A stretch of DNA of 64,000 nucleotides from Calothrix sp. HK-06. Lineage in GTDB: Bacteria; Cyanobacteriota; Cyanobacteriia; Cyanobacteriales; Nostocaceae. Positions within the stretch are counted from its first letter, which is position 1, and the number at the start of each line of letters is the position of its first letter. Positions 55,923 through 64,000 of this stretch are shown here, in pieces. The notes below the pieces were generated by a model. The model was not told the origin of the DNA. It saw only the letters and a program-made list of their open reading frames with translations, and made no database searches. The translations under genes were made by a program, and so were the position numbers. The stretch spans positions 1 through 64,000 of the forward strand of contig NZ_MRCD01000010.1 in assembly GCF_001904745.1 (NCBI RefSeq), written 5' to 3'.

Positions 55923-58132
55923 CGCTTCAACCCCGTAACAATAGTATTGCTGGGTAATTCGCTGTCTATCCAGCGTTGAATATCAGGTTGTAATGAGTTC
56001 CAAAGTCGTTCAGCTTCGTGTTCATCACCTTTTTCCATTGCAGCAAGCATACGCATGAGTTTTTCAATCATCGCGTTTGCTTGAGTTGGGTCAACTCTTT
56101 TAGCTTGACGAATAGCAAACAAACACGCATCGATTAGTTTTACTTCATCAGGTAAATTCTCAAATTCTCTTCTAAGGTCTTGAGTTTTTGACTCCATCTT
56201 ATAGAGATTATTCGAGGTAACGGCATCTTTTAACTCGGTGCAGTGCTTTTCAAGTCTTTCCTGCTGCTGTTGGGGAATCAAAAATCCGCAAAGCTCAACT
56301 ATTTGCTCTGAGTCTTGAATCAAAGAATCTGCTTCTAAGCGTACGTTTGACATCGAGACTTGGAATTTTTCTAAATTTTTGACAGCACGCTCACGCAAAT
56401 CAACTCTTTCTTCTCCAGTTATTGGTTCAATAATTTGGTTAGCTAGCTGTACAACGGGAATAGCCAAAGTAAGTGCATTCTCAACTCCCAATGCTGTTAA
56501 ATTCTGGTCATTGAGACGCGCAATTGCCTCTTCAAGCTCTCGATAGATTTTCTCGTCGGAGCGACCACGCGAAAAAGTGCAGCTAACTTTGACCGAAGGG
56601 TCATTTTTCAGATGAGCAGTTATGCCTAAATCGCTGTTTTTCTCATCTAACTCCAAATAAACTTGAATTTCGGTTCCTGCTGGGTATTTTTGCTCTAAAC
56701 CCAACCACATTTCCCCAATAATTTCGTCCTTTTTAACACCATCTGTTTTTTGCTTAACAAAGTCAGGACTAAAAAATCGAAAGTGAATCAAACGCTGTCC
56801 ATCAACCACAGTCCGGAAAGTGTGTGAAGTAGTGACAGGTAAAATATCACCTCTATTAATAACCTTATGATTATCGTCAACTAACTCAATATAATAATCG
56901 CGTGACACAGTAGTAACTTTATCAGTCAGTCCCGCAGCAACAATTGCGGCGCCTTCAGCAACAGCGTACATTGGACGAGGATGCACTACAACTTTGTCGT
57001 TCCCAAACGCTGCTTTAACTTTATTTTGTACAAAAGGAATTTGTGAAGAACCACCGACCAAAAGTACTACATCCACCATATCCAATCTAGACTCAGCTTC
57101 TTCTAAAGCTTGACGGCAAATTGTAATCGAACGCTCCACCAAATCAGCAATGAGTTCCTCGAACAACTTGCGAGTAATTTCAACTTCAACAGGAACCGCA
57201 AGTCCTAACTCATCAACTAAAGGAGTAGAAGGATTAATTAAAGCTACAGTCGCACTACTTAACTCAAACTTCGCGCGTTCGACAGCCATTTTCAAATCAG
57301 CATTGAATCGCACTTTCTGATAATGGGGCATTTTGGCGATTAAAGCGTCAATATCACTAATTTTTTCAATATTAGCAACTTGCTCTTTCACATAATTGAT
57401 AATTCGCGAGTCAATATCGTCTCCACCCAACCATAAATCTCCTGCTTTTCCTTGTTCAATAAAAGAAGTTCCAGCAGAAGTAATTAAAGAAGCGTCAAAA
57501 GTACCACCACCGAAGTCATAAACTAAAATAGTTTTGACATCTTCACTAGTTGGAGAAAAACCATAAGAAATAGCTGCTGCTGTTGGTTCTGGTAATAATT
57601 CCAAAGGAGTGATACCAGCTTTTAAAGCAGCTGTACGTGTAGCGTGACGTTGCTTGTCGTTGAAGTAAGCAGGGATAGTAATTACTGCTTGATTAATAAC
57701 TTCTCCGACTTTGCCAATTTTTTCGTAGTAAAGTTGAGTATTTTTAACTACGTGCTTCAGAATTTCGGCAGAAATATCTTCTGGTTGATATTCTTTACCT
57801 CCCAACCATACAGCGATTCCGTTATCTGTTCCTTGGCATGGTTGAGAAATTTTATAACCAAACTTTGACTTTTGTTCTTGAACTGTTTTATCAGCAAAAT
57901 CTCGACCTATTAAGCGTTTTATCGAGACAATTACATTTTCAGCATCAGCGCGTTGTTGATTGTAAGCTTTTTCACCAACACACAGATTATTTTGTTCGCA
58001 AGCGACTACTGAACGTGTTAATTTTCTGTCTGGAGGTGTGTTGTCATTAGCAGTTACAACTTCTACTTCTACTAGTTTAAATGCTGCTACTGAGTTGGTA
58101 GTTCCTAAGTCTATGCCTATTGCTTTACCCAT
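55919..58132 (-). CDS. Hsp70 family protein (DnaK-like), 737 aa
   Basis: This is an ATP-driven chaperone. The ATPase domain has the phosphate-1 motif GIDLGTTNS (residues 5-13), phosphate-2 motif VYDFGGGTFDAS near residue 200 and the adenosine motif VLLVGGSSQIP near 350. The substrate-binding part diverges from DnaK (the linker VTTSHTF is unusual, normally DVTPLSLG), and a helical C-terminal extension (~560-737, with EKGDEHEAERLW) replaces the EEVD-type end. It is the first gene of a five-gene operon with LysM, TPR, J-like and GrpE genes. It is not the housekeeping dnaK; its clients are unknown. Confidence 0.9.
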   Translation of the reverse strand: MGKAIGIDLGTTNSVAAFKLVEVEVVTANDNTPPDRKLTRSVVACEQNNLCVGEKAYNQQRADAENVIVSIKRLIGRDFADKTVQEQKSKFGYKISQPCQGTDNGIAVWLGGKEYQPEDISAEILKHVVKNTQLYYEKIGKVGEVINQAVITIPAYFNDKQRHATRTAALKAGITPLELLPEPTAAAISYGFSPTSEDVKTILVYDFGGGTFDASLITSAGTSFIEQGKAGDLWLGGDDIDSRIINYVKEQVANIEKISDIDALIAKMPHYQKVRFNADLKMAVERAKFELSSATVALINPSTPLVDELGLAVPVEVEITRKLFEELIADLVERSITICRQALEEAESRLDMVDVVLLVGGSSQIPFVQNKVKAAFGNDKVVVHPRPMYAVAEGAAIVAAGLTDKVTTVSRDYYIELVDDNHKVINRGDILPVTTSHTFRTVVDGQRLIHFRFFSPDFVKQKTDGVKKDEIIGEMWLGLEQKYPAGTEIQVYLELDEKNSDLGITAHLKNDPSVKVSCTFSRGRSDEKIYRELEEAIARLNDQNLTALGVENALTLAIPVVQLANQIIEPITGEERVDLRERAVKNLEKFQVSMSNVRLEADSLIQDSEQIVELCGFLIPQQQQERLEKHCTELKDAVTSNNLYKMESKTQDLRREFENLPDEVKLIDACLFAIRQAKRVDPTQANAMIEKLMRMLAAMEKGDEHEAERLWNSLQPDIQRWIDSELPSNTIVTGLKR

Positions 58133-58266
58133 TGTTATAAAAATGTATGTATAAAATATTATTTATAATTTGAACTAGACTATTGATAAGTATGAGAAAT
58201 TTGACTTGTGTTGAATATACGGGCAAGGATGCCCGTTCCACAAGAGAAATTATTAATATCCAAATA

Positions 58267-58302
58267 TACTTTTCAAATACTTTTCAAATACTTTTCAAAT
58301 AC
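58267..58302. repeat. Short tandem repeat, 11-bp unit
   Basis: Three perfect head-to-tail copies of TACTTTTCAAA plus a partial fourth, typical of the short tandem repeats found in heterocystous cyanobacteria. Confidence 0.85.
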
Positions 58303-58447
58303 TATTTATACATATTCACTACTGAATTAGTTCAGTAAAAATACTTGAAAACTGATGCGCGCAAAATCGCTGCAACTCTTGTCTCTGTAACGAATAACTA
58401 TCCGTTACATCCGTTGTATCCGTTGCAAGCTTGACCTACAAAAAAAG

Positions 58448-58472
58448 TAGCACAGGCGCCAAGCCTATGCTA
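58448..58472. repeat. Hairpin GTAGCACAGGC / GCCTATGCTAC after clpC
   Basis: 11-bp arms with one mismatch around GCCAA; it lies 26 bp past the clpC stop and may form its 3'-end structure. Confidence 0.6.
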
Positions 58473-58498
58473 CGTGAATTTTAATAATTAACGAGTAA

Positions 58499-60979
58499 TT
58501 ATGCTTCTACACCTGCTCCGGGTGTTAACAGTTCGCGACGTTCACCAGCACGAACGACGACGTTGTTGTTTTCATCGACATCAATGACGGCAACATCGCC
58601 ATCTTTAATGCGACCGGAGAGAATTTCCTCAGCAAGGCTATCCTCTAACAAGCGCATAATCGCGCGACGTAAAGGTCTTGCACCGTAGCTGGGATTGTAA
58701 CCTTCTTGGATAAGACGGTCTTTGAAGCGGTCGGTGATTTCCATCGTAATGCCTTTTTCGCCCAGGCGCCCGAAGACTTCCTTGAGCATGATTTCGGCAA
58801 TTTCGGAAACTTCCTGCTTGTTCAACTGACGGAAGACGATAATTTCGTCGAGTCGGTTTAAGAACTCTGGACGGAAGTAGTTCTTCAGTTCTTCGTTAAC
58901 TAAGAACTTAATACGGTTGTACTGGGATTCGCTAGCATCTTCTGCAAACTCGAAACCAATACCACCACCACCTTTTTCAATAACCTTAGAACCAATGTTC
59001 GAGGTCAAGATTAATAAGGTGTTCTTGAAGTCTACGGTACGTCCTTTCGCATCGGTAAGGCGCCCGTCTTCAAGAATTTGCAGCAGCATATTAAATACAT
59101 CTGGGTGTGCTTTTTCGATTTCGTCGAAAAGTACCACGGTGTAAGGTCTACGGCGTACTGCTTCGGTTAACTGTCCACCTTCGTTGTATCCTACATAACC
59201 TGGAGGCGAACCGATGAGCTTAGAAACGGTGTGACGTTCCATGTACTCGGACATGTCAAGACGAATCATTGCTTCTTCTGAACCAAAGAAGTACGAAGCC
59301 AATGATTTCGCTAACTCGGTTTTACCAACACCAGTAGGACCAGAGAATACAAAGCTAGCAATTGGTCGGTTGGGGTTCTTCAAACCAACACGCGCACGTC
59401 GAATTGCTCTTGACACAGCTTTAACTGCATCTTCTTGACCAATAAGACGCTGGTGCAAGGTGTCTTCCATGTGCAACAGCTTCTCAGATTCTGACTCAGT
59501 AAGCTTGTTGACTGGTACACCCGTCCAAGATGCCACAATGTGAGCAATGTCTTCTTCGGTAACAACGGGTTCATCGCCACCTTCAGTCTTCGTGCCACTT
59601 ACTTTGCTTTGAGCAATGGCGCGAATTTCGGCTTTGATTTCCATTTCCCGGTCGCGCAACTCACCTGCACGGTCGAAGTCTTGACCGCGTACTGCATCGT
59701 CTTTCTCTTTGAGAATTTGACGCAGTTCTTTATCAAGTTCTTTAGCTGCGGGGGGAAGTTGAGAATTAATTAAACGTACCCGTGAACCAGCTTCATCAAC
59801 TAAGTCGATAGCTTTGTCGGGCAAATAACGGTCAGATATATAACGGTCAGATAATTTCGCTGCTGCTACCAAAGCTTCATCAGAAATTTTCAGCTTGTGG
59901 TGTTGCTCGTAGCGGTCACGTAAACCATATAAAATTTCAATGGTTTCATCTACTGACGGTTCACCCACCATTACTGGCTGGAAGCGACGTTCTAGGGCTG
60001 CATCGCGCTCGATGTGTTTACGGTACTCATCAAGAGTTGTAGCACCGATACACTGCAATTCTCCGCGTGCCAAAGCTGGCTTGAGGATATTTGCTGCGTC
60101 AATGGCGCCTTCTGCTGCACCAGCACCAATTAAGGTGTGAACCTCGTCGATTACTAATATTACATTTCCCGCTTGTCGAATCTCATCCATGATTTTCTTC
60201 AAGCGTTCTTCAAATTCACCTCGATATTTAGTTCCTGCTACAAGCAAACCAATATCAAGAGTGACTACACGTTTATCTTCTAAAATGTCAGGTACATCTT
60301 TAGTGGCAATACGTGTTGCCAAACCTTCAGCAATAGCAGTTTTACCTACGCCAGGTTCACCAATTAATACGGGGTTGTTCTTAGTCCGACGACCAAGAAT
60401 CTGGATTACCCGCTCAATTTCCTTAGCGCGTCCCACAACAGGGTCAAGCTTACCGTCGATTGCCATTTGGGTCAAATTCGAGCCAAATTCATCCAACGTC
60501 GGGGTTTTGGTGCGGCTGGAAGGTCCACCTTGTGTCACCTCAGCGGTTTCGCCCAACATCCGAATCACTTGAGTGCGGACTTTCGATAAATCTACACCGA
60601 GGTTTTCTAGAACTCTAGCTGCTACACCTTCACCTTCGCGGATTAAGCCCAACAGCAGATGCTCGGTGCCAATATAGTTGTGCCCCAACTGGCGAGCCTC
60701 TTCTAAGGAGAGTTCTAAAACTCGTTTGGCGCGTGGCGTAAACGGAATTTCCACAGCGACAAAGCCCGAACCTCGACCTATGATTTTTTCTACTTCAATC
60801 CGAGCGTCTTTGAGATTGACACCCATCGATTTCAGTACTTTAGCTGCGACTCCGGTACCTTCGCCAATTAGACCCAGGAGGATCTGCTCAGTACCGACGA
60901 AATTATGCCCAAGACGGCGAGCCTCTTCTTGGGCAAGCATAATCACCTTAATGGCTTTTTCTGTGAAGCGTTCAAACAT
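58499..60979 (-). CDS. clpC: ClpC Hsp100 chaperone, ClpP-protease ATPase
   Basis: ClpC unfolds substrates for the ClpP peptidase. An N-terminal double Clp repeat ([28 protein letters not shown] in parts), two AAA modules with Walker [14 protein letters not shown] and [12 protein letters not shown], and the UVR-like middle domain between them are visible. The start at 60979 ([12 protein letters not shown]) is the family's normal one, giving 826 aa; the frame extends 39 codons further upstream to an ATG at 61096, which adds a non-conserved stretch and is rejected. It is essential in cyanobacteria. It forms the conserved clpC-rimI-lysA-cdaA neighbourhood. Confidence 0.97.
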   Translation of the reverse strand: MFERFTEKAIKVIMLAQEEARRLGHNFVGTEQILLGLIGEGTGVAAKVLKSMGVNLKDARIEVEKIIGRGSGFVAVEIPFTPRAKRVLELSLEEARQLGHNYIGTEHLLLGLIREGEGVAARVLENLGVDLSKVRTQVIRMLGETAEVTQGGPSSRTKTPTLDEFGSNLTQMAIDGKLDPVVGRAKEIERVIQILGRRTKNNPVLIGEPGVGKTAIAEGLATRIATKDVPDILEDKRVVTLDIGLLVAGTKYRGEFEERLKKIMDEIRQAGNVILVIDEVHTLIGAGAAEGAIDAANILKPALARGELQCIGATTLDEYRKHIERDAALERRFQPVMVGEPSVDETIEILYGLRDRYEQHHKLKISDEALVAAAKLSDRYISDRYLPDKAIDLVDEAGSRVRLINSQLPPAAKELDKELRQILKEKDDAVRGQDFDRAGELRDREMEIKAEIRAIAQSKVSGTKTEGGDEPVVTEEDIAHIVASWTGVPVNKLTESESEKLLHMEDTLHQRLIGQEDAVKAVSRAIRRARVGLKNPNRPIASFVFSGPTGVGKTELAKSLASYFFGSEEAMIRLDMSEYMERHTVSKLIGSPPGYVGYNEGGQLTEAVRRRPYTVVLFDEIEKAHPDVFNMLLQILEDGRLTDAKGRTVDFKNTLLILTSNIGSKVIEKGGGGIGFEFAEDASESQYNRIKFLVNEELKNYFRPEFLNRLDEIIVFRQLNKQEVSEIAEIMLKEVFGRLGEKGITMEITDRFKDRLIQEGYNPSYGARPLRRAIMRLLEDSLAEEILSGRIKDGDVAVIDVDENNNVVVRAGERRELLTPGAGVEA

Positions 60980-61458
60980 ATTTTTCCCATCACCTGCGTC
61001 GTGCCGGTATGCTGATTTTAGCACAGCCAAATAAGTCGGGTGCCTGTATAAAGGTGTAGACAACCGAAATCGACGCGGCAAGTTTACAAGTTCCAATATG
61101 AACTTTTTTAACTTGTTTTACTGTTTATAACTACACTGATTGGCGTTGAGATGCTTCTGTAGGGCTTATTTTGGGCAAACTTGTGACCATGAGTGTTGAG
61201 ATATGTCAATACGCCCCCAAGTGAAAATATTTAACATTTTCTTTATTCCTCGTCAAGTCGAATTTGAACTTTAAGCTACAATTTCCATGAGATTATCATC
61301 ACATTTTCTAAAAATTTATTTTCACTCACTAAATATAAAGATTTATTAAATTAACGTTAAGCTTATTTAAAAAACTAAGAAACCTGGTTTCTAAGCAAAA
61401 TTGTTGTTTTTATTACAATATTCAGCAAGAAACCAGGTTTCTAAAGGTTTATGGCACA
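60980..61458. other. Intergenic region upstream of clpC
   Basis: It holds the clpC leader and, at 61378-61442, an AGAAACCTGGTTTCT inverted repeat next to the rimI stop. No gene is seen; the part between 61250 and 61377 is very AT-rich. Confidence 0.6.
61378..61442. repeat. Inverted repeat AGAAACCTGGTTTCT / AGAAACCAGGTTTCT
   Basis: 15-bp arms with a 35-bp spacer containing AAAATTGTTGTTTTTATTACAAT. Same family as 13597 and 45810. Confidence 0.85.
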
Positions 61459-62031
61459 TTAATTTAAAAATGTCAAGTCCCATCCAGATTTATTTAGGCG
61501 CCTTTTAATGGTATCAAGCCAAGTATTAAGAGTTAGAGTGAATTGTGGCGCCTGGATATCGCCCAGCCAAAGAATTAAAGCATCTTCGTCATTGTCTTTA
61601 TAGTATCGGCGGCGTCGCCCTGCTGTTTTGAAACCAAATTTTTGATATAAATTAATGGCGCCTACATTTGAAGGACGGACTTCGAGAGTGGCCCGCTCCA
61701 AACCATGTTCGTGAGCAGTCTTGAGAAGCGAAAATAGTACAGCTTGTCCCAAACCTTGGTTTTGATATCGAGGATGAACCGCCAAAATCGTGATATGCGC
61801 TTCATCTAAAATCGACCAAAAACAACCCATTCCTGATAATTCGTTAGAAGCAAGGGAAGAGGTAGAACCAAGCAAAACAGAGTTTGGACTCTCTAACTCT
61901 CGCTGATATGCATCAAGTGTCCACAACCCACCAAAACAAGCTTGGTCAAGTTCAACTAAGGCACTCAAGTGCTTATGTGTCAATGATTGGATTTCTAAAT
62001 TTAATGTGTTCACACTTATTGGTAATGGCAC
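61459..62031 (-). CDS. rimI: Ribosomal protein S18-alanine N-acetyltransferase (RimI-like)
   Basis: This GNAT-fold enzyme acetylates protein N-termini, classically ribosomal protein S18. The acetyl-CoA binding loop (HPRYQNQGLGQAVLFSLL, the Q/RxxGxG/A motif) lies near residues 87-104 and is followed by LEVRPSNVGAINLYQKFGFKTAGRRRRYY, a typical RimI ending. The last ~30 residues extend beyond the usual family length. It lies between clpC and lysA, an order conserved in cyanobacteria. RimI paralogues also modify other proteins, so the substrate is inferred. Confidence 0.9.
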   Translation of the reverse strand: MPLPISVNTLNLEIQSLTHKHLSALVELDQACFGGLWTLDAYQRELESPNSVLLGSTSSLASNELSGMGCFWSILDEAHITILAVHPRYQNQGLGQAVLFSLLKTAHEHGLERATLEVRPSNVGAINLYQKFGFKTAGRRRRYYKDNDEDALILWLGDIQAPQFTLTLNTWLDTIKRRLNKSGWDLTFLN

Positions 62032-62175
62032 ATCCCATCTGTAAACTAAAGGTGGGAATATTTACTCTGTAACAAAAATTTAATAATTTAGATAAAGATT
62101 GGTTTGCGCTCTATCTAGCAAACTAACCATTACATGTACATGCCCGTCTAGTAAACAACGACAAATTTTAACGTT

Positions 62176-63585
62176 ATGGTATCGACACATCCGGCTAAGG
62201 TTCAAGATTCTGGTAGTAAATATTTACCGATTGTTACAAAAAATAACATTGATATTTCTCCAAATCAATCTCTGTTACCGATTACAGCTAAGGTGAATAG
62301 TCACGACCATCTTGAAATTGGAGGTTGTGACGTTAAAAATTTAGTTCACCAATTTGGCTCACCCTTATACATAGTAGACGAAGAAACATTACGTAAAGCT
62401 TGCCGCCAGTACCGCGATAGTTTCCAGCGTTATTATAAGGGCTGCTCGCAGGTATTATACGCTTCTAAAGCATGGAGTTTAACGGCAATCTGCGCTATCG
62501 TTGATTCCGAAGGTTTAGGTATAGATGTCGTTTCTGGTGGTGAATTATACACAGCATTAAATGCGGGTGTCAACCCTAGTCAAATTTATCTTCACGGAAA
62601 TAATAAATCGCGTCAAGAGCTTGTTTTCGCTATAGAGTCAAACATTACTATTGTTGTTGATAACTGGTATGAGCTAGAAACATTAGTTGAATTAGCTTCT
62701 ACCACTTCGGAACCAGCACGAATAATGTTGCGGTTAACACCGGGTATCGAGTGTCATACCCATGAGTATATTCGTACTGGGCATCTAGACAGTAAATTTG
62801 GGTTTGACCCCAACCAACTTGGGGAAGTATTCGCGTATGTCAGTAAGCAAAGCAAGCTCAACTGTGTAGGAGTTCATGCTCACATTGGTTCTCAAATTTT
62901 TGAGCGTCAACCACACCGTGACCTAGCAGCAGTGATGGTGCAGTGGTTAGAGCAAGCAGCAAGTTATGGGTTAGCTATAACTGAGTTAAATGTGGGTGGT
63001 GGTTTAGGAATTAAATATATTGAGTCCGATGACCCACCAAGTATTGAAGAATGGGTAAAACCAATTTGCGAAGTTATTCAATCCGCATGTGAGAAACTTT
63101 CTTTACCTTTACCCAAACTGCTATCTGAACCAGGACGCTCTTTAATTGCCACATCTTGCGTCACAGCGTATACTATTGGTTCATCAAAACAAATTCCTGG
63201 AATCCGTAACTACATAGCAGTTGACGGTGGTATGTCAGATAATCCTCGTCCAATTACTTATCAATCAGTTTACCGCGCGGTCGTCGCGAACAAAATGTCT
63301 GATAAGTGTAGCGAAACCGTAACAGTTGCCGGAAAGCACTGTGAATCAGGAGATATTCTAATCAAGAATGCTCTCGTACCTTTAACTCAACCAGGAGATA
63401 TTTTGGTTGTAATGGCAACGGGTGCCTACAATTACAGTATGGCATCGAACTATAATCGCTTGCCTCGTCCAGCAGCGGTTTTAGTATCGAACGGTGAAGC
63501 AAATATTATTTTGCAACGCGAAACATACCAAGATTTAATTCGACAAGATTGTTTACCAGAAAGACTCAAAAAAAGTGCTGAGTAG
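62176..63585 (+). CDS. lysA: Diaminopimelate decarboxylase
   Basis: LysA forms L-lysine from meso-diaminopimelate with PLP. The catalytic lysine is in YASKAWS (near residue 98), the HIGSQIFE strand, the glycine-rich GGGLGIKY, LLSEPGRSLIA and the active-site Cys in KHCESGDIL are all present. An N-terminal extension of ~45 residues precedes the barrel, as usual in cyanobacteria. The last four codons and stop (AAAAGTGCTGAGTAG) lie inside a GTGCTGAGT repeat, so the C-terminus may have been reshaped by the repeat. cdaA follows downstream. Confidence 0.96.
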   Translation: MVSTHPAKVQDSGSKYLPIVTKNNIDISPNQSLLPITAKVNSHDHLEIGGCDVKNLVHQFGSPLYIVDEETLRKACRQYRDSFQRYYKGCSQVLYASKAWSLTAICAIVDSEGLGIDVVSGGELYTALNAGVNPSQIYLHGNNKSRQELVFAIESNITIVVDNWYELETLVELASTTSEPARIMLRLTPGIECHTHEYIRTGHLDSKFGFDPNQLGEVFAYVSKQSKLNCVGVHAHIGSQIFERQPHRDLAAVMVQWLEQAASYGLAITELNVGGGLGIKYIESDDPPSIEEWVKPICEVIQSACEKLSLPLPKLLSEPGRSLIATSCVTAYTIGSSKQIPGIRNYIAVDGGMSDNPRPITYQSVYRAVVANKMSDKCSETVTVAGKHCESGDILIKNALVPLTQPGDILVVMATGAYNYSMASNYNRLPRPAAVLVSNGEANIILQRETYQDLIRQDCLPERLKKSAE

Positions 63586-63696
63586 AAAGTGCTGAGTGCT
63601 GAGTCAAGTTAGGAGTTAAAAGTTATGAGTTATGAATTAGGAGTTATGAGTTGGGATTTTGTCCTCGACACTCAGCACTCAGCACTCAGCACTTTT
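63572..63696. repeat. GTGCTGAGT inverted repeat overlapping the lysA stop
   Basis: AAAGTGCTGAGTGCTGAGT on the left and ACTCAGCACTCAGCACTTTT on the right flank a ~50-bp spacer of GGAGTTATGAGTT-type direct repeats. The left arm begins within the last codons of lysA. Confidence 0.88.
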
Positions 63697-63725
63697 AACT
63701 TAGTTAAAGTACATTTCCAGATGTC

Positions 63726-64000
63726 ATGAGAGATTGGTGGAAGCAATGGCTGATAGCGGGATGGTCGCAGTCCTTGCTACTAAAGACTCTGGATATTTTG
63801 TTAGTACTGGCGCTGACTTATATGATGCTGGTTCTAATTAACGAACGGCGAACGCTGCGGATGGTACTGGGATTTGTGATCTTAATGCTAGCTTCAGCTT
63901 TGTCGCATCAGTGGGGGCTGGAACTGCTAAATTTTGTATTGGAAAAGTTAGTGATTGGCTGTGCGGTGGCAATGGCGGTTGCACTTCAATCTGAGTTTCG
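63726..64000 (+). CDS. cdaA: Diadenylate cyclase CdaA, N-terminal part (cut by window edge)
   Basis: The frame from the ATG at 63726 runs to the window edge (91 codons). It encodes three membrane helices (LLKTLDILLVLALTYMMLVLI; MVLGFVILMLASALSH; FVLEKLVIGCAVAMAVAL) and reaches the LQSEF stretch that leads into the DisA_N catalytic domain (usually FQPELRRAL). CdaA makes cyclic-di-AMP at the membrane. The order lysA-cdaA is conserved in cyanobacteria. An earlier ATG at 63721 is followed at once by TGA and cannot be used. The catalytic domain is outside the window. Confidence 0.88.
   Translation, partial: MRDWWKQWLIAGWSQSLLLKTLDILLVLALTYMMLVLINERRTLRMVLGFVILMLASALSHQWGLELLNFVLEKLVIGCAVAMAVALQSEF

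Larger units (their letters stand above)
58133..58498. other. Intergenic region rich in short repeats
   Basis: It contains an ACGGGCAAGGATGCCCGT palindrome (58219-58236), three tandem 11-bp TACTTTTCAAA units (58267-58300), an ATCCGTT-family repeat (58399-58428) and an imperfect TAGCACAGGCGCCAAGCCTATGCTA hairpin (58448-58472) just beyond the clpC stop. No gene is seen. The promoter of the Hsp70 operon lies at its left end. Confidence 0.75.

Noticed and set aside
60980-61096. The 39-codon N-terminal extension of clpC
   Set aside because: The conserved ClpC start is MFERFTEKA at 60979; the upstream stretch is not conserved in the family.

Overview
The window is chromosomal DNA from a filamentous, probably heterocyst-forming cyanobacterium (Nostocales, possibly Rivulariaceae-like; inferred). 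The evidence is photosynthetic genes (psbA, petC-petA, ocp-frp, an Hli protein, a Psb35-like protein), cyanobacteria-restricted families (DUF3067, DUF1825, FRP, OCP), conserved cyanobacterial gene orders (tatC / DUF3067 / petC-petA; clpC-rimI-lysA-cdaA), many short dispersed palindromic repeats, and a moderate, AT-leaning base composition. I saw no rRNA, tRNA or CRISPR array and no complete transposon.

Layout. 1-7.5 kb is accessory: two related P-loop ATPases, a small membrane protein and a cupin, DUF3891 and Uma2 proteins, then a tightly overlapping three-gene operon (DUF262 protein, DUF3696-type ATPase, unknown 317-aa protein) that is a candidate defence system. 7.7-13.5 kb is mostly metabolic (metF-like, trpS, lactate/malate dehydrogenase-like, prolyl aminopeptidase) plus a decayed radical-SAM gene. 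13.7-20.1 kb mixes small toxin/antitoxin-like genes, gene fragments and repeats around glgP. 20.4-27.8 kb holds an unusual HNH-motif membrane protein, then a photoprotection group: psbA with Glu130, ocp, frp, a GAF histidine kinase and hli. 27.9-34.3 kb encodes a large STAND/WD40 protein and its overlapping ATPase partner.

35.4-47.5 kb is core: tatC, DUF3067, petC-petA, an SH3/L,D-transpeptidase-like protein, a Psb35-like protein, pyrF, tyrS, a class A PBP, DUF1825, TM2, ComEA-like and lepB. 47.7-58.1 kb holds a broken Hsp70 C-terminal fragment, a haemagglutinin-type TpsA exoprotein, and a compact five-gene operon (Hsp70, zinc-ribbon/LysM membrane protein, TPR protein, J-like protein, GrpE) that looks like a dedicated chaperone machine. 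58.5-64 kb is the conserved clpC-rimI-lysA-cdaA group, with cdaA cut by the window end.

Across the window the hexamer GGCGCC occurs about 90 times by eye, inside and outside genes, where only about four would be expected; I saw no GCGATCGC (HIP1). Several genes show recent decay by single in-frame stops: a radical-SAM fragment, a GH25 fragment, the end of the histidine kinase, and the Hsp70 fragment.
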